Origin: Tepiditoga spiralis
Lineage (GTDB): Bacteria; Thermotogota; Thermotogae; Petrotogales; Petrotogaceae
Assembly (NCBI RefSeq): GCF_014701195.1
Contig: NZ_AP018712.1
Coordinates: forward strand, 824,501 to 888,500
Length of the DNA stretch: 64,000 nt
Direction: 5' to 3'
Every line of letters begins with the position of its first letter. Positions within the stretch are counted from its first letter, which is position 1. Of this stretch, positions 46,707 to 56,352 are shown piece after piece. The notes beneath the pieces are model-generated. The model was not told the DNA's origin, did no database searches, and saw nothing but the letters and a program-made list of their open reading frames with translations. A program made the translations under genes and the position numbers.

Positions 46707-48260
46707 ATGAAACGATTCAATACAACAGGAGTGTGTGTTCCTAAAAAGCATTACATGGTTAATATTGAAAATAAATTAAAACAAATAATGAAATTAATAG
46801 AAAATGGTGAATACTTTACAATAAATAAACCAAGACAGTTTGGTAAAACTACTACTATGTTTTTACTTATGAAAAAATTAAGAAAAACCAATAATTATCT
46901 CCCTATAAAAATTAGTTTTGAAGGTATAGGAGATATGCCATTTCAAAATGAAGAAGTATTTTCTAAAACATTTTTGAGTTTAATAAAAAGAAATTTGATT
47001 TTTACAGACGAAGAAATCTCTGAAAAAATAGAAATAAAAAAAATGAGTATGAATCAATTATCAGAAGAAATAACAAGAATAAATAAATTAACCAATAAAA
47101 AGATAGTATTAATGATAGATGAAGTAGATAAGAGCTCTAACAATCAACTATTTTTAAACTTTTTAGGTATGCTTAGAACAAAATACTTGAATCAAATAGA
47201 AGAAGAAGATAAAAGTTTTTACAGTATAATCTTAGCTGGAGTACACGATGTTAAAAGTTTAAAAACTCATATAAGGCCTAATGAAGAAATAAAGTATAAC
47301 AGTCCGTGGAATATAGCAGTAGACTTTGACATAGATTTATCTTTTAATTCAGGTGAAATTTCTACTATGATAGTTGATTATTATAATGATAGAGGTTATG
47401 AACTCAATAATGTTAAATACATTTCTGAAAAATTATACTATTATACATCAGGTTATCCTTTTTTAGTTAGTAAACTTTGTCAAATTATTGATGAAGAAAT
47501 GAAGATAAAAAAAGAATGGACAGATGAAGTTCTTCAAGATTCCGTAAAGATTATTCTAAAAAAGCAAAACACTAACTTTGAATCATTAATTAAAAATTTA
47601 GAGAATAATGAAGATATATATAACTTAGTATATAAAATAATAATAGATGGAAAAGAAGTCAAATATAATATGTATAATCCAATAATAAATCTATGTTTAA
47701 TGTATGGTATATTAAAAAACGAAAATGGTACTTTAAAGGTTCAAAACAAAATTTATGAACAATTAATATATGATTATATGGCATCAAAAATAGAAACATC
47801 ACAAAATGTGGATACTGAAAGATACAACTTTAGAGATAACTTCATAATTGGAGACAAATTAAATATGGAACTCGTTTTAAAAAAGTTTCAGCTTTTTATG
47901 AAAGAACAATACTCAGAAAAAGATGTAAATTTTGTAGAAAGAAATGGCACTTTAATATTTTTAGCTTTTATAAAACCAATAATAAATGGAAAAGGCTTTG
48001 ACTTTAAAGAAGTTCAAATTTCTGAAGAAAAGAGACTTGATGTTGTTATTACATATAGTAAGTACAAATATATTATTGAAATGAAAAAGTGGTATGGAGA
48101 AGAGTATCATAAACGTGGTATTAAGCAACTTGAACAGTATCTTGATATTAACAATCAAAATAAAGGTTATTTAGTAATTTTTGACACCAGAAAAAAATCT
48201 AATAAAAAACAGGAAAATATAAAAATTAAAAATAAAGAAATTTTTGCCGTTTGGGTTTAA
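46707..48260 (+). CDS. AAA-ATPase-like/PD-(D/E)XK nuclease protein, array copy 3 (alleles A'/X)
   Basis: 517 residues from the ATG at 46707. It is the most divergent copy. After the P-loop it has MKKLRKTNNYLPIKISFEG where the others have a shorter segment. Segment 1 is a drifted form of A (GDMPFQNEEVFSKTFLSLIK). It also differs after Walker B (LNQIEEEDKSFYS instead of LEANKGKDYTFYS). Segment 2 is X with several substitutions (NMYNPIINLCLMYG). The terminal nuclease block is nevertheless identical to its neighbours, which points to ongoing homogenisation of that block. Confidence 0.85.
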   Translation: MKRFNTTGVCVPKKHYMVNIENKLKQIMKLIENGEYFTINKPRQFGKTTTMFLLMKKLRKTNNYLPIKISFEGIGDMPFQNEEVFSKTFLSLIKRNLIFTDEEISEKIEIKKMSMNQLSEEITRINKLTNKKIVLMIDEVDKSSNNQLFLNFLGMLRTKYLNQIEEEDKSFYSIILAGVHDVKSLKTHIRPNEEIKYNSPWNIAVDFDIDLSFNSGEISTMIVDYYNDRGYELNNVKYISEKLYYYTSGYPFLVSKLCQIIDEEMKIKKEWTDEVLQDSVKIILKKQNTNFESLIKNLENNEDIYNLVYKIIIDGKEVKYNMYNPIINLCLMYGILKNENGTLKVQNKIYEQLIYDYMASKIETSQNVDTERYNFRDNFIIGDKLNMELVLKKFQLFMKEQYSEKDVNFVERNGTLIFLAFIKPIINGKGFDFKEVQISEEKRLDVVITYSKYKYIIEMKKWYGEEYHKRGIKQLEQYLDINNQNKGYLVIFDTRKKSNKKQENIKIKNKEIFAVWV

Positions 48261-48279
48261 TAAATATGAGGTGAAAAAA

Positions 48280-49827
48280 ATGAAACGATTCAATACAACA
48301 GGAGTGTGTGTTCCTAAAAAACATTACATGGTTAATATTGAAAATAAATTAAAGCAAATAATGAAATTAATAGAAAATGGTGAATACTTTACAATAAACA
48401 AACCAAGACAGTTTGGTAAAACTACTACTATGTTTTTACTTGAAAAAAAGTTAAAAAACAAGTATACAGTAATTTCTATAAGTTTTGAAGGTATAGGAGA
48501 TATGCCATTTCAAAATGAAGAAGTATTTTCTGAAACTTTTTTAAATTTAATGAAAAAAAGTCTATCTTTTACAAACAAAGAAGTATCTGAAAAAATAAAA
48601 GATAAAAAAATGAGTATGAGTCAATTATCAGAAGAAATAACAAGAATAAATAAATTAACCAATAAAAAGATAGTATTAATGATAGATGAAGTAGATAAGA
48701 GCTCTAACAATCAACTATTTTTAAACTTTTTAGGTATGCTTAGGACTAAGTATTTAGAATCAAACAAAGGAAAAGACTATACATTTTACAGTATAATCTT
48801 AGCTGGAGTACACGATGTTAAAAGTTTAAAAACTCATATAAGGCCTAATGAAGAAATAAAGTATAACAGTCCGTGGAATATAGCTGTAGACTTTGACATA
48901 GACTTATCTTTTAATTCAGATGAAATTTCTACTATGATAGTTGATTATTATAATGATAGAGGTTATGAACTCAATAATGTTAAATACATTTCTGAAAAAT
49001 TATACTATTATACATCAGGTTATCCTTTTTTAGTTAGTAAACTTTGTCAAATTATTGATGAAGAAATGAAAGTAAAAAAAGAATGGACAGATGAAGTTCT
49101 TCAAGATGCCGTAAAGATTATTCTAAAAAAACAAAACACTAACTTTGAATCATTAATTAAAAATTTAGAGAATAATAAAAAACTTTATAATTTTATTTTT
49201 GATTTAATCATAAATGGTATGGAATATGAATACAATAAATTTGAGCCTATAATACATTTTGCTGAAATATATGGCATAATAAAAGATGATAATGGAAAGG
49301 TCAAAATTCAAAATAAAATATATGAACAGATCATATATAATTACATGATATCTAAATTGAGTATAGCTTCAAGGCAAGATTTTTCTCGTTACAACTTTAG
49401 AGATAACTTCATAATTGGAGACAAATTAAATATGGAACTCGTTTTAAAAAAGTTTCAGCTTTTTATGAAAGAACAATACTCAGAAAAAGATGTAAATTTT
49501 GTAGAAAGAAATGGTACTTTAATATTTTTAGCTTTTATAAAACCAATAATAAATGGAAAAGGCTTTGACTTTAAAGAAGTTCAAATTTCTGAAGAAAAGA
49601 GACTTGATGTTGTTATTACATATAGTAAGTACAAATATATTATTGAAATGAAAAAGTGGTATGGAGAAGAGTATCATAAACGTGGTATTAAGCAACTTGA
49701 ACAGTATCTTGATATTAACAATCAAAATAAAGGTTATTTAGTAATTTTTGACACCAGAAAAAAATCTAATAAAAAACAGGAAAATATAAAAATTAAAAAT
49801 AAAGAAATTTTTGCCGTTTGGGTTTAA
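48280..49827 (+). CDS. AAA-ATPase-like/PD-(D/E)XK nuclease protein, array copy 4 (alleles A/Y)
   Basis: 515 residues from the ATG at 48280. Segment 1 is allele A, almost as in copy 1 (GDMPF for GDVPF). Segment 2 is allele Y with the same bases as copy 2. It therefore combines the first half of a copy 1-like gene with the second half of a copy 2-like gene. P-loop, Walker B and nuclease motifs are all intact. Confidence 0.85.
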   Translation: MKRFNTTGVCVPKKHYMVNIENKLKQIMKLIENGEYFTINKPRQFGKTTTMFLLEKKLKNKYTVISISFEGIGDMPFQNEEVFSETFLNLMKKSLSFTNKEVSEKIKDKKMSMSQLSEEITRINKLTNKKIVLMIDEVDKSSNNQLFLNFLGMLRTKYLESNKGKDYTFYSIILAGVHDVKSLKTHIRPNEEIKYNSPWNIAVDFDIDLSFNSDEISTMIVDYYNDRGYELNNVKYISEKLYYYTSGYPFLVSKLCQIIDEEMKVKKEWTDEVLQDAVKIILKKQNTNFESLIKNLENNKKLYNFIFDLIINGMEYEYNKFEPIIHFAEIYGIIKDDNGKVKIQNKIYEQIIYNYMISKLSIASRQDFSRYNFRDNFIIGDKLNMELVLKKFQLFMKEQYSEKDVNFVERNGTLIFLAFIKPIINGKGFDFKEVQISEEKRLDVVITYSKYKYIIEMKKWYGEEYHKRGIKQLEQYLDINNQNKGYLVIFDTRKKSNKKQENIKIKNKEIFAVWV

Positions 49828-49846
49828 TAAATATGAGGTGAAAAAA

Positions 49847-51376
49847 ATGAAACGATTCAATACAACAGGAGTGTGTGTTCCTAAAAAGCATTACATGGTT
49901 AATATTGAAAATAAATTAAAGCAAATAATGAAATTAATAGAAAATGGTGAATACTTTACAATAAATAAACCAAGACAGTTTGGTAAAACTACTACTATGT
50001 TTTTACTTGAAAAAAAGTTAGAAAATGAGTATACAGTAATTTCCATAAGTTTTGAAGGTATTGGTTCCATAATAATGGAAGATGAAAAAGAGTTTGTTCA
50101 AAGTTTTTTAGAAGATATAACAGATTCATTAAATATAAAAATAGATAAAAAAATAATAAAAACTATGAAAGAACTATCAAAAACAATAACAAAAATAGCT
50201 AAAGCAAGTGAAAAAAAGATAGTATTAATGATAGATGAAGTAGATAAAAGCTCTAATAATCAACTATTTTTAAACTTTTTAGGCATGCTCAGAACAAAGT
50301 ATTTAGAAGCAAACAAAGGAAAAGACTATACATTTTACAGTATAATCTTAGCTGGAGTACACGATGTTAAAAGCTTAAAAACTCATATAAGGCCTAATGA
50401 AGAAATAAAGTACAACAGTCCGTGGAATATAGCTGTAGACTTTGACATAGACTTATCTTTTAATTCAGATGAAATTTCTACTATGATAGTTGATTATTAT
50501 AATGATAGAGGTTATGAACTCAATAATGTTAAATACATTTCTGAAAAATTATACTATTATACATCAGGTTATCCATTTTTAGTTAGTAAACTTTGTCAAA
50601 TTATTGATGAAGAAATGAAAGTAAAAAAAGAATGGACAGATGAAGTTCTTCAAGATGCCGTAAAGATTATTCTAAAAAAACAAAACACTAACTTTGAATC
50701 ATTAATTAAAAATTTAGAAAATAATGAAGATATATATAACTTAGTATATAAAATAATAATAGATGGAAAAGAAGTTAAATATAATATAGATAATCCAACA
50801 ATAAATCTATGTTTAATGTATGGTATATTAAAAAACGAAAATGGCACTTTAAAGGTTCAAAACAAAATTTATGAACAAAGAATATACGATTATATGGCAT
50901 CAAAGATAGAAACATCACAAAATGTAGATACTGAAAGATACAACTTTAGAGATAACTTCATAATTGGAGACAAATTAAATATGGAACTCGTTTTAAAAAA
51001 GTTTCAGCTTTTTATGAAAGAACAATACTCAGAAAAAGATGTAAATTTTGTAGAAAGAAATGGTACTTTAATATTTTTAGCTTTTATAAAACCAATAATA
51101 AATGGAAAAGGCTTTGACTTTAAAGAAGTTCAAATTTCTGAAGAAAAGAGACTTGATGTTGTTATTACATATGGTAAGTACAAATATATTATTGAAATGA
51201 AAAAGTGGTATGGTGAAGAATATCATAAACGTGGTATTAAGCAACTTGAACAGTATCTTGATATTAACAATCAAAATAAAGGTTATTTAGTAATTTTTGA
51301 CACCAGAAAAAAATCTAATAAAAAACAGGAAAATATAAAAATTAAAAATAAAGAAATTTTTGCCGTTTGGGTTTAA
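49847..51376 (+). CDS. AAA-ATPase-like/PD-(D/E)XK nuclease protein, array copy 5 (alleles B/X)
   Basis: 509 residues from the ATG at 49847. Segment 1 is allele B with the same sequence as copy 2; segment 2 is allele X as in copies 1 and 3. It is the reciprocal combination to copy 4. One substitution (Ser to Gly in VVITYGKYKYIIE) next to the nuclease site distinguishes it. No terminator follows; truA starts 26 bases after the stop. Confidence 0.85.
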   Translation: MKRFNTTGVCVPKKHYMVNIENKLKQIMKLIENGEYFTINKPRQFGKTTTMFLLEKKLENEYTVISISFEGIGSIIMEDEKEFVQSFLEDITDSLNIKIDKKIIKTMKELSKTITKIAKASEKKIVLMIDEVDKSSNNQLFLNFLGMLRTKYLEANKGKDYTFYSIILAGVHDVKSLKTHIRPNEEIKYNSPWNIAVDFDIDLSFNSDEISTMIVDYYNDRGYELNNVKYISEKLYYYTSGYPFLVSKLCQIIDEEMKVKKEWTDEVLQDAVKIILKKQNTNFESLIKNLENNEDIYNLVYKIIIDGKEVKYNIDNPTINLCLMYGILKNENGTLKVQNKIYEQRIYDYMASKIETSQNVDTERYNFRDNFIIGDKLNMELVLKKFQLFMKEQYSEKDVNFVERNGTLIFLAFIKPIINGKGFDFKEVQISEEKRLDVVITYGKYKYIIEMKKWYGEEYHKRGIKQLEQYLDINNQNKGYLVIFDTRKKSNKKQENIKIKNKEIFAVWV

Positions 51377-51402
51377 TAAAAAAATGATATGTAGGAGGAA
51401 AT

Positions 51403-52149
51403 ATGAGTAAAAAAAGAATGGTTGCTGCAACAGTTGCATACGATGGAACAGAATTTTTTGGTTTTCAGGGACAACCAAAGTTTAGAACTGTACAAGGAGA
51501 GTTTGAATTAGCTCTTCAAAAAATATTTAAACAAAAAGTAATAAGTTTTGGAGCTGGTAGAACAGATACGGGTGTTCATGCTTGGGGACAAATAATGGCT
51601 TTTAAAGTTCCAAATGAAAAGATGAGCATAAAAAATATCAAAGATGCTATGAATTCTGTTTTACCAAAAGATATTTATATAAGAGAGGTAAAAGAAGTAC
51701 CAGAAAATTTTAGTCCAAGGTTTCATGCAAAAAAAAGAATTTATCATTACTTTATAATGCCAAAAAGAGATCCAAATATTTTTTTAAGAAATAGAGTTTG
51801 GTGGTTTCCTTATGATTTAGATATTCATAAAATGCGAGAAGGCGCTAAGTATTTTATAGGTGAACACGATTTTACAAGCTTTAAAACAGGTAATGACGAA
51901 AGAAATCCAGTAAGAACTATTGAAAAAATAAGAATTATAAAATTAAACAATGGTTTAATTTTAATAAGAGTAGAAGGCATTTCATTTTTAAGAAGAATGG
52001 TTAGAAATATGGTTGGAACTCTTGTAAAGGTGGGAACAGGCACATGGGAACCGGAAAAAATAAAAGAAATTTTAGAAGCAAAAGACAGATCGCAAGCTCC
52101 AGCTTCAGCTCCTGGAGAAGGACTTTATTTTTATTCTGTTTTATTTTAA
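51403..52149 (+). CDS. truA: tRNA pseudouridine synthase A
   Basis: 248 residues, ATG with TAGGAGGAA upstream. The catalytic aspartate is in [17 protein letters not shown]; the N-terminal [17 protein letters not shown] and the C-terminal [19 protein letters not shown] match TruA. It converts uridines 38-40 in the tRNA anticodon arm to pseudouridine. With no terminator upstream it may be read from the array promoter, though a promoter within array copy 5 cannot be excluded. Its 3' end overlaps the next frame by 106 bases. Confidence 0.96.
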   Translation: MSKKRMVAATVAYDGTEFFGFQGQPKFRTVQGEFELALQKIFKQKVISFGAGRTDTGVHAWGQIMAFKVPNEKMSIKNIKDAMNSVLPKDIYIREVKEVPENFSPRFHAKKRIYHYFIMPKRDPNIFLRNRVWWFPYDLDIHKMREGAKYFIGEHDFTSFKTGNDERNPVRTIEKIRIIKLNNGLILIRVEGISFLRRMVRNMVGTLVKVGTGTWEPEKIKEILEAKDRSQAPASAPGEGLYFYSVLF

Positions 52150-53252
52150 TAAATTTATCAATATTTTCTGCTGACAGAATAGGTCTTGTTTATAATGGAC
52201 CTAAGTTTTATTTTAATGATGTGCTATATACATTATATGGTTATTATGATGTAAGTATTCCTCCAATTACAAATGAAGATAAAATTGAAGTTTCTTACAA
52301 AAATAATTTATTTTATATTAATTACAAAGGAAATGAAGTTTCTTGTAAATTAAATGAATTAAATGATACTTTTTCAAAACTTTTAAATAGATCACTAAAA
52401 AGTTTAATAATAATACCTGATAGAAGTTATATAACAAAAAATGATGCTACTTCAACTGTATCTTTTGAACTTTGGAATAAAAAAATGAAAATTCCTTTAT
52501 TGGTTAATAATATAAAATATGATTATTTTTTATATCCACCACTTGGTAAAAGACTTGTACACGTACCAGATAGATGGATAAACTTAAAAATTTTAGGTAT
52601 TAAAGATACTATAAAATTAAATGGAAAAAAATTAATTGCTCCATTGAATTTGAATATTCCACCATCAATAATAAATATCGAATATGGAATGGTAAACCAA
52701 AAAATTGATCTAACTGATTATTCTAGCAATACTTATGTTTTAAACCTACAAAAACAAAATTTATACAAATCAATAAATACAAAAATATTAAACGTTTTTA
52801 ATTTAAACAGTGGAATATTTTTATATGGAATTCCAAATTCTTTATGGATAAGTAATGGCGAAGTTAAACTCACTGAAGATAAATTTTATTGTAATTATGG
52901 TGAATTAAAAAATATATCTGGAAATGTAATTTTTGCTTATGAAAAAGATAATACCGTTTATATAATTAGTAGTTCAGGTAAATTTTTTACCCTTGGAACA
53001 AAAAATATATCAAAGGATTTTGGGCGTTCTCCATTATCAATAAAAGTTTATAAAAATTATATAGAAATAAAAACTTTTAAACTTGAAACATATAGAGTAA
53101 ACTTTGATGGAGGAATTTATAAAGAAGGTAATGTTTATAATTTATTTTTAGATATTCCTGATACTAAACCTAAAAAAAGTTATGAAACTAATAAGTATAT
53201 TGTAGAAATCAATGATAACAAAGTTTTTATTTATAAAAAAAATATAAATTAA
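52044..53252 (+). CDS. Predicted exported protein of unknown function
   Basis: Up to 402 residues in a different frame from truA. The only ATG giving the whole frame is at 52044, within truA. A hydrophobic segment ([17 protein letters not shown]) preceded by Arg-Arg looks like a signal peptide cut after SA, so the mature part begins near [15 protein letters not shown]. The true start may be a non-standard codon closer to that segment, since no ATG, GTG or TTG lies between. The mature part is beta-rich, with repeated short strands (for example [15 protein letters not shown]), suggesting a cell-envelope protein. I do not recognise a family. A terminator follows. Confidence 0.7.
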   Translation: MGTGKNKRNFRSKRQIASSSFSSWRRTLFLFCFILINLSIFSADRIGLVYNGPKFYFNDVLYTLYGYYDVSIPPITNEDKIEVSYKNNLFYINYKGNEVSCKLNELNDTFSKLLNRSLKSLIIIPDRSYITKNDATSTVSFELWNKKMKIPLLVNNIKYDYFLYPPLGKRLVHVPDRWINLKILGIKDTIKLNGKKLIAPLNLNIPPSIINIEYGMVNQKIDLTDYSSNTYVLNLQKQNLYKSINTKILNVFNLNSGIFLYGIPNSLWISNGEVKLTEDKFYCNYGELKNISGNVIFAYEKDNTVYIISSSGKFFTLGTKNISKDFGRSPLSIKVYKNYIEIKTFKLETYRVNFDGGIYKEGNVYNLFLDIPDTKPKKSYETNKYIVEINDNKVFIYKKNIN

Positions 53253-53259
53253 TAAATTA

Positions 53260-53308
53260 CTTCTAAAGTAGATAAATGTAAAAATAAAAACTACTTTGGA
53301 AGTTTTTT
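53260..53308 (+). terminator. Intrinsic terminator after the exported protein gene
   Basis: CTTCTAAAGTAG (53261-53272) pairs with CTACTTTGGAAG (53291-53302) with one G-U pair, followed by a run of T. Confidence 0.7.
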
Positions 53309-53341
53309 CATATAAATCTGGATTTTTAAATATATAGTTTA

Positions 53342-53350
53342 TGGTATAAT
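53342..53350 (+). promoter_or_regulatory. Extended -10 promoter of the second ATPase/nuclease gene type
   Basis: TGGTATAAT, the same TGn-TATAAT form as at 42947, ends 17 bases before the ATG at 53368. Confidence 0.5.
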
Positions 53351-53367
53351 GAAATGAGGTGATGAAA

Positions 53368-55155
53368 ATGAAAAAAAGACTTCCAATAGGACAAAGTGAT
53401 TTTAAAACTATAATTGAAGAAGATATGTACTTTGTAGATAAAAGTTTATTAATCAAAGAGGTTATTGAAAGTGGAAATGTTTTATTAATAACAAGGCCAA
53501 GAAGGTTTGGGAAAACTCTCAGTCAATCTATGATGAAGTACTTTTTTGATATTACTCAAAACAATGAACACCTCTTTAAAAACTTAAAAATATATAAAGA
53601 AAAGAACATAATAGAAAAACATTTAAATAAACATCCTGTTATATACATCACCTTTAAAGATTTAAAGTCTAATAACTTAAAGAAAATGCATGCTTTATTA
53701 GCTATGGAGCTTTCAAGATTGTATTTAAAACATAAGTATGTTTTAGATGTTTTAGATAATGAAGAAAAAATTATATATGATAAAATAATGGGTAGAGAAG
53801 CTTTAGATGCTGATTATGAAAATTGTATAAGAAGTTTATCTGAATATATGGAAAGATACTATGGTAAAAAGGTAATAATATTAATAGACGAATACGACAC
53901 TCCAATTCAACAAGCCTACTTACATGGTTACTATGATGAAATAATATCTTTAATTGGTAACTTATTTGGAATGGCTTTAAAAGATAATGTATACCTTGAA
54001 AAAGCAGTTCTTACTGGTATAACAAGAGTTTCTAAAGAAAGTATCTTTACTGGTGTGAATAACTTAAAGGTTTCTACTGTATTGAATGAACTATTCAATG
54101 ATAAGTATGGATTAACTAAAGAAGAAGTAGAAGAAACATTGAAGTATTATGAACTTGAATATGAAGAAAAAGAAGTTATAGATTGGTACAATGGTTATAA
54201 CTTTGGTGGTGTTGAAATATACAATCCTTTTTCTATTATAAACTTAGTAGACGAAAAAAAGATAAGACCATATTGGATGAATACGAGTGGAAATTATTTA
54301 ATAAGAAAGTTAATAAAAGAAGGAACTGTTAATATAAAAGATAGTGTAGAAAAATTAATAAACGGAGAAGAAGTAGAGTGCGAAATAATAGAAACAATGG
54401 TTTATGGTGATTTAAACTTAAACAGTGAAAGTGCAATTTGGACATTATTTTTATTTAGTGGTTACTTAAAGTGGACGAGTAAAAAAAGAAAAAATAATAT
54501 AACAATGTATAAAGTAAAGATACCAAATGAAGAAGTAAAAGATTTTTTTGTACAAACAGTTAGAAATATGTTGAGAGAATCAAATATAAGTATCGATAAT
54601 ATGCTTTTGAATTTAAAAGTAGGAAGAATAAAAACCTTTACAGACCAATTTAAAGATTTAACGATGAATACATTGAGTTACTTTGATATTAGTGGAAAAG
54701 AACCGGAAAGGTTTTATCATGGATTAATACTTGGAATGAGTGTTGGATTAAAAGAAGAGTACATAATAAAGAGTAATAGAGAAACAGGACTTGGAAGAGC
54801 TGATGTTATATTAATTCCAAAAGATAAAACAGATAAAGGAATAATAATAGAGTTTAAAAAGTACAATAAAGATGAAGATAAAAGTTTAAAAGACAGTGCA
54901 AAAAATGGATTAAAACAAATAAATGAAAAGAAGTATGAAGAAGAAATAAAAAGTTATGGAATAAACAATATAATAAAAGTAGCAATATCCTTTGATAAAA
55001 AAGAAATTGAAATTGTTAGTAATTTGGATAAAGATGTTGAATTAACAGATATTGAAAAAGTAGCAAAGAACATGATTGAAAAAGGATTAGATGTAAATAT
55101 GATTTCTGAATTAACAGGCATTTCAGTAGAAAAGATAAAAAATATGCTTAATTAA
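53368..55155 (+). CDS. AAA-ATPase-like protein with PDDEXK_9 (DUF1703) nuclease domain
   Basis: 595 residues from the ATG at 53368 (GAGGTG 6 bases upstream). The N-terminus (LPIGQSDFKTIIEEDMYFVD) and P-loop (LLITRPRRFGKTLSQSMMKY) are those of the AAA-ATPase_like family (PF09820). Walker B is KKVIILIDEYDTPIQQAY. The C-terminal nuclease is GLGRADVILIPK followed by KGIIIEFKKYNKDE, the D...E-x-K pattern of DUF1703. Related in design to the five-gene array at 43.6-51.4 kb but a separate subfamily with little sequence in common. The final 25 residues resemble the tail of the Rpn-like protein (MIEKGLDVNMISELTGIS). Function unknown; the family is often multi-copy in one genome. Confidence 0.88.
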   Translation: MKKRLPIGQSDFKTIIEEDMYFVDKSLLIKEVIESGNVLLITRPRRFGKTLSQSMMKYFFDITQNNEHLFKNLKIYKEKNIIEKHLNKHPVIYITFKDLKSNNLKKMHALLAMELSRLYLKHKYVLDVLDNEEKIIYDKIMGREALDADYENCIRSLSEYMERYYGKKVIILIDEYDTPIQQAYLHGYYDEIISLIGNLFGMALKDNVYLEKAVLTGITRVSKESIFTGVNNLKVSTVLNELFNDKYGLTKEEVEETLKYYELEYEEKEVIDWYNGYNFGGVEIYNPFSIINLVDEKKIRPYWMNTSGNYLIRKLIKEGTVNIKDSVEKLINGEEVECEIIETMVYGDLNLNSESAIWTLFLFSGYLKWTSKKRKNNITMYKVKIPNEEVKDFFVQTVRNMLRESNISIDNMLLNLKVGRIKTFTDQFKDLTMNTLSYFDISGKEPERFYHGLILGMSVGLKEEYIIKSNRETGLGRADVILIPKDKTDKGIIIEFKKYNKDEDKSLKDSAKNGLKQINEKKYEEEIKSYGINNIIKVAISFDKKEIEIVSNLDKDVELTDIEKVAKNMIEKGLDVNMISELTGISVEKIKNMLN

Positions 55156-55242
55156 TGGTACATGAATAGTATGCAATTTTTTAGGTAACATAAATTTTAT
55201 GATCTCTATTAACGTATTTTAATTATATTAAATAAATTCATT

Positions 55243-55285
55243 GATGTAAAAAAATAAAAGCCTAAGGCTTTCATTTTTTTACATC
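55243..55285. terminator. Bidirectional intrinsic terminator between convergent genes
   Basis: AAAGCC-TAA-GGCTTT core hairpin extended by A/T arms to GATGTAAAA...TTTTACATC. It ends the nuclease gene and the minus-strand methyltransferase, whose stop codon it covers. Confidence 0.8.
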
Positions 55286-56304
55286 AATGGTCTATTATTA
55301 TATTTTTTAAAGGTTTCACCATATTTTTCATACCATCTTTTTGGATAAACAAATATTGTAAATGTTCTTATTCCAAGTGGAGAAAAAAATTGATCTTCTT
55401 CATTTATTCTGTAATCAATATTTTTCATTGTTTTTAATAACTCAATTACCTTTTTAAACTTTGGAAGATAAAAAGTATTTGGTGTTTCTTTATAAAATTT
55501 CCAAGTTGCACCTGTATCTAATTCATAACAAAATGTCTTTTTATTGTACTTAAAGTACTCAACATTTTGTTTTGTTGTATAAAATCCTGCATAAAACCCT
55601 TTCTTAGACACTCTATTTAACTCTTTTAAAGCTCTTAGAGGGTCTTTTACATATGGTAAAGCACTTTCAGTAAAAGAAAGGTCAAACTGATCATTTTTAA
55701 ACTTTAAATTAGTCATATCGCCTATATAAAATTTTGCATTTTTATTCTGGTAGTAATCAATAGCTTTTATTACATTGAATCTACTAAAATCTATTCCTAT
55801 ATACTTTTTATCCTTAACGACATCTTTTAATTGATAGTAATTTGATCCTGTACCACATGCTGCATCTAAAATTGAAGTTGGTTTTTCCTTCAATATAATA
55901 TCTTTTATTGTTTCCATTTGTTTTTTATTGTACGCACTAAATTTATTTGAAAAGTTTTTATCATAATTAATATCATACTGTATTGAAATTGGTTGATTTT
56001 CAAAATCAATATCTTTTGGCGTTGGATTTATTAATTTAAATAATCTAAACATATCTCCATTTTTATAGTTTATTACTTCATTCAGCAAAACACTTTTATT
56101 ATAATATTTTTTTAATTCTTCAAACTTTAAATATCCCAATATTTTAACATTTTTAGCTTTTTTTATTTCATTAAAATTTATTTTTTTGCAACTAAAAATT
56201 ATTAAACTTACTTTATCGGATGGTCTAAACCAAATTTTAAAGTCTTCTATTATTTGATTTGCTTTTTCAATACCAGAAATTCCAGCATCAAGATAAAATG
56301 TCAT
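55279..56304 (-). CDS. Class I SAM-dependent methyltransferase
   Basis: 341 residues from the ATG at 56304, with TAGGAGGCG upstream; the longer frame to 56397 runs through a terminator and a tRNA and is not used. An N-terminal region of about 125 residues (TFYLDAGISGIEKANQIIED) has no recognised function. The SAM domain follows: TSILDAACGTGSNYYQL, YIGIDFSRFNVI and FTESALPYVKDPLRALKEL, as in the Methyltransf_11 group. The substrate is unknown. Its ribosome-binding site directly follows the T-run of the tRNA operon terminator, so expression may depend on read-through. Confidence 0.83.
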   Translation of the reverse strand: MTFYLDAGISGIEKANQIIEDFKIWFRPSDKVSLIIFSCKKINFNEIKKAKNVKILGYLKFEELKKYYNKSVLLNEVINYKNGDMFRLFKLINPTPKDIDFENQPISIQYDINYDKNFSNKFSAYNKKQMETIKDIILKEKPTSILDAACGTGSNYYQLKDVVKDKKYIGIDFSRFNVIKAIDYYQNKNAKFYIGDMTNLKFKNDQFDLSFTESALPYVKDPLRALKELNRVSKKGFYAGFYTTKQNVEYFKYNKKTFCYELDTGATWKFYKETPNTFYLPKFKKVIELLKTMKNIDYRINEEDQFFSPLGIRTFTIFVYPKRWYEKYGETFKKYNNRPLM

Positions 56305-56317
56305 TTTTCGCCTCCTA

Positions 56318-56348
56318 TAAAAAAAATCCCCGACTTTAATAGTCGGGG
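56318..56348 (-). terminator. Intrinsic terminator of the tRNA operon
   Basis: CCCCGACT/AGTCGGGG stem (56328-56335 with 56341-56348), 5-base loop and eight Ts on the minus strand. Confidence 0.88.
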
Positions 56349-56352
56349 AACA

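Larger units (their letters stand above)
43591..51376 (+). repeat. Five-copy tandem gene array with shuffled variable segments
   Basis: Start codons recur every about 1.55-1.57 kb (43591, 45158, 46707, 48280, 49847). The last about 440 coding bases, the 19-base spacer and the first about 190 coding bases of the next gene form an almost identical block at every junction. Variable segment 1 (A, B, A', A, B) and variable segment 2 (X, Y, X, Y, X) assort independently. Confidence 0.92.

Noticed and set aside
44839-51274. A 65-codon antisense frame repeated in every array copy (for example 51077-51274)
   Set aside because: It lies wholly within the invariant nuclease block on the opposite strand, has no ribosome-binding site, and repeats only because the block does.
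43591-51376. Array copies as pseudogenes or one broken gene
   Set aside because: All five frames are full length, with intact P-loop, Walker B and nuclease motifs and a good ribosome-binding site.
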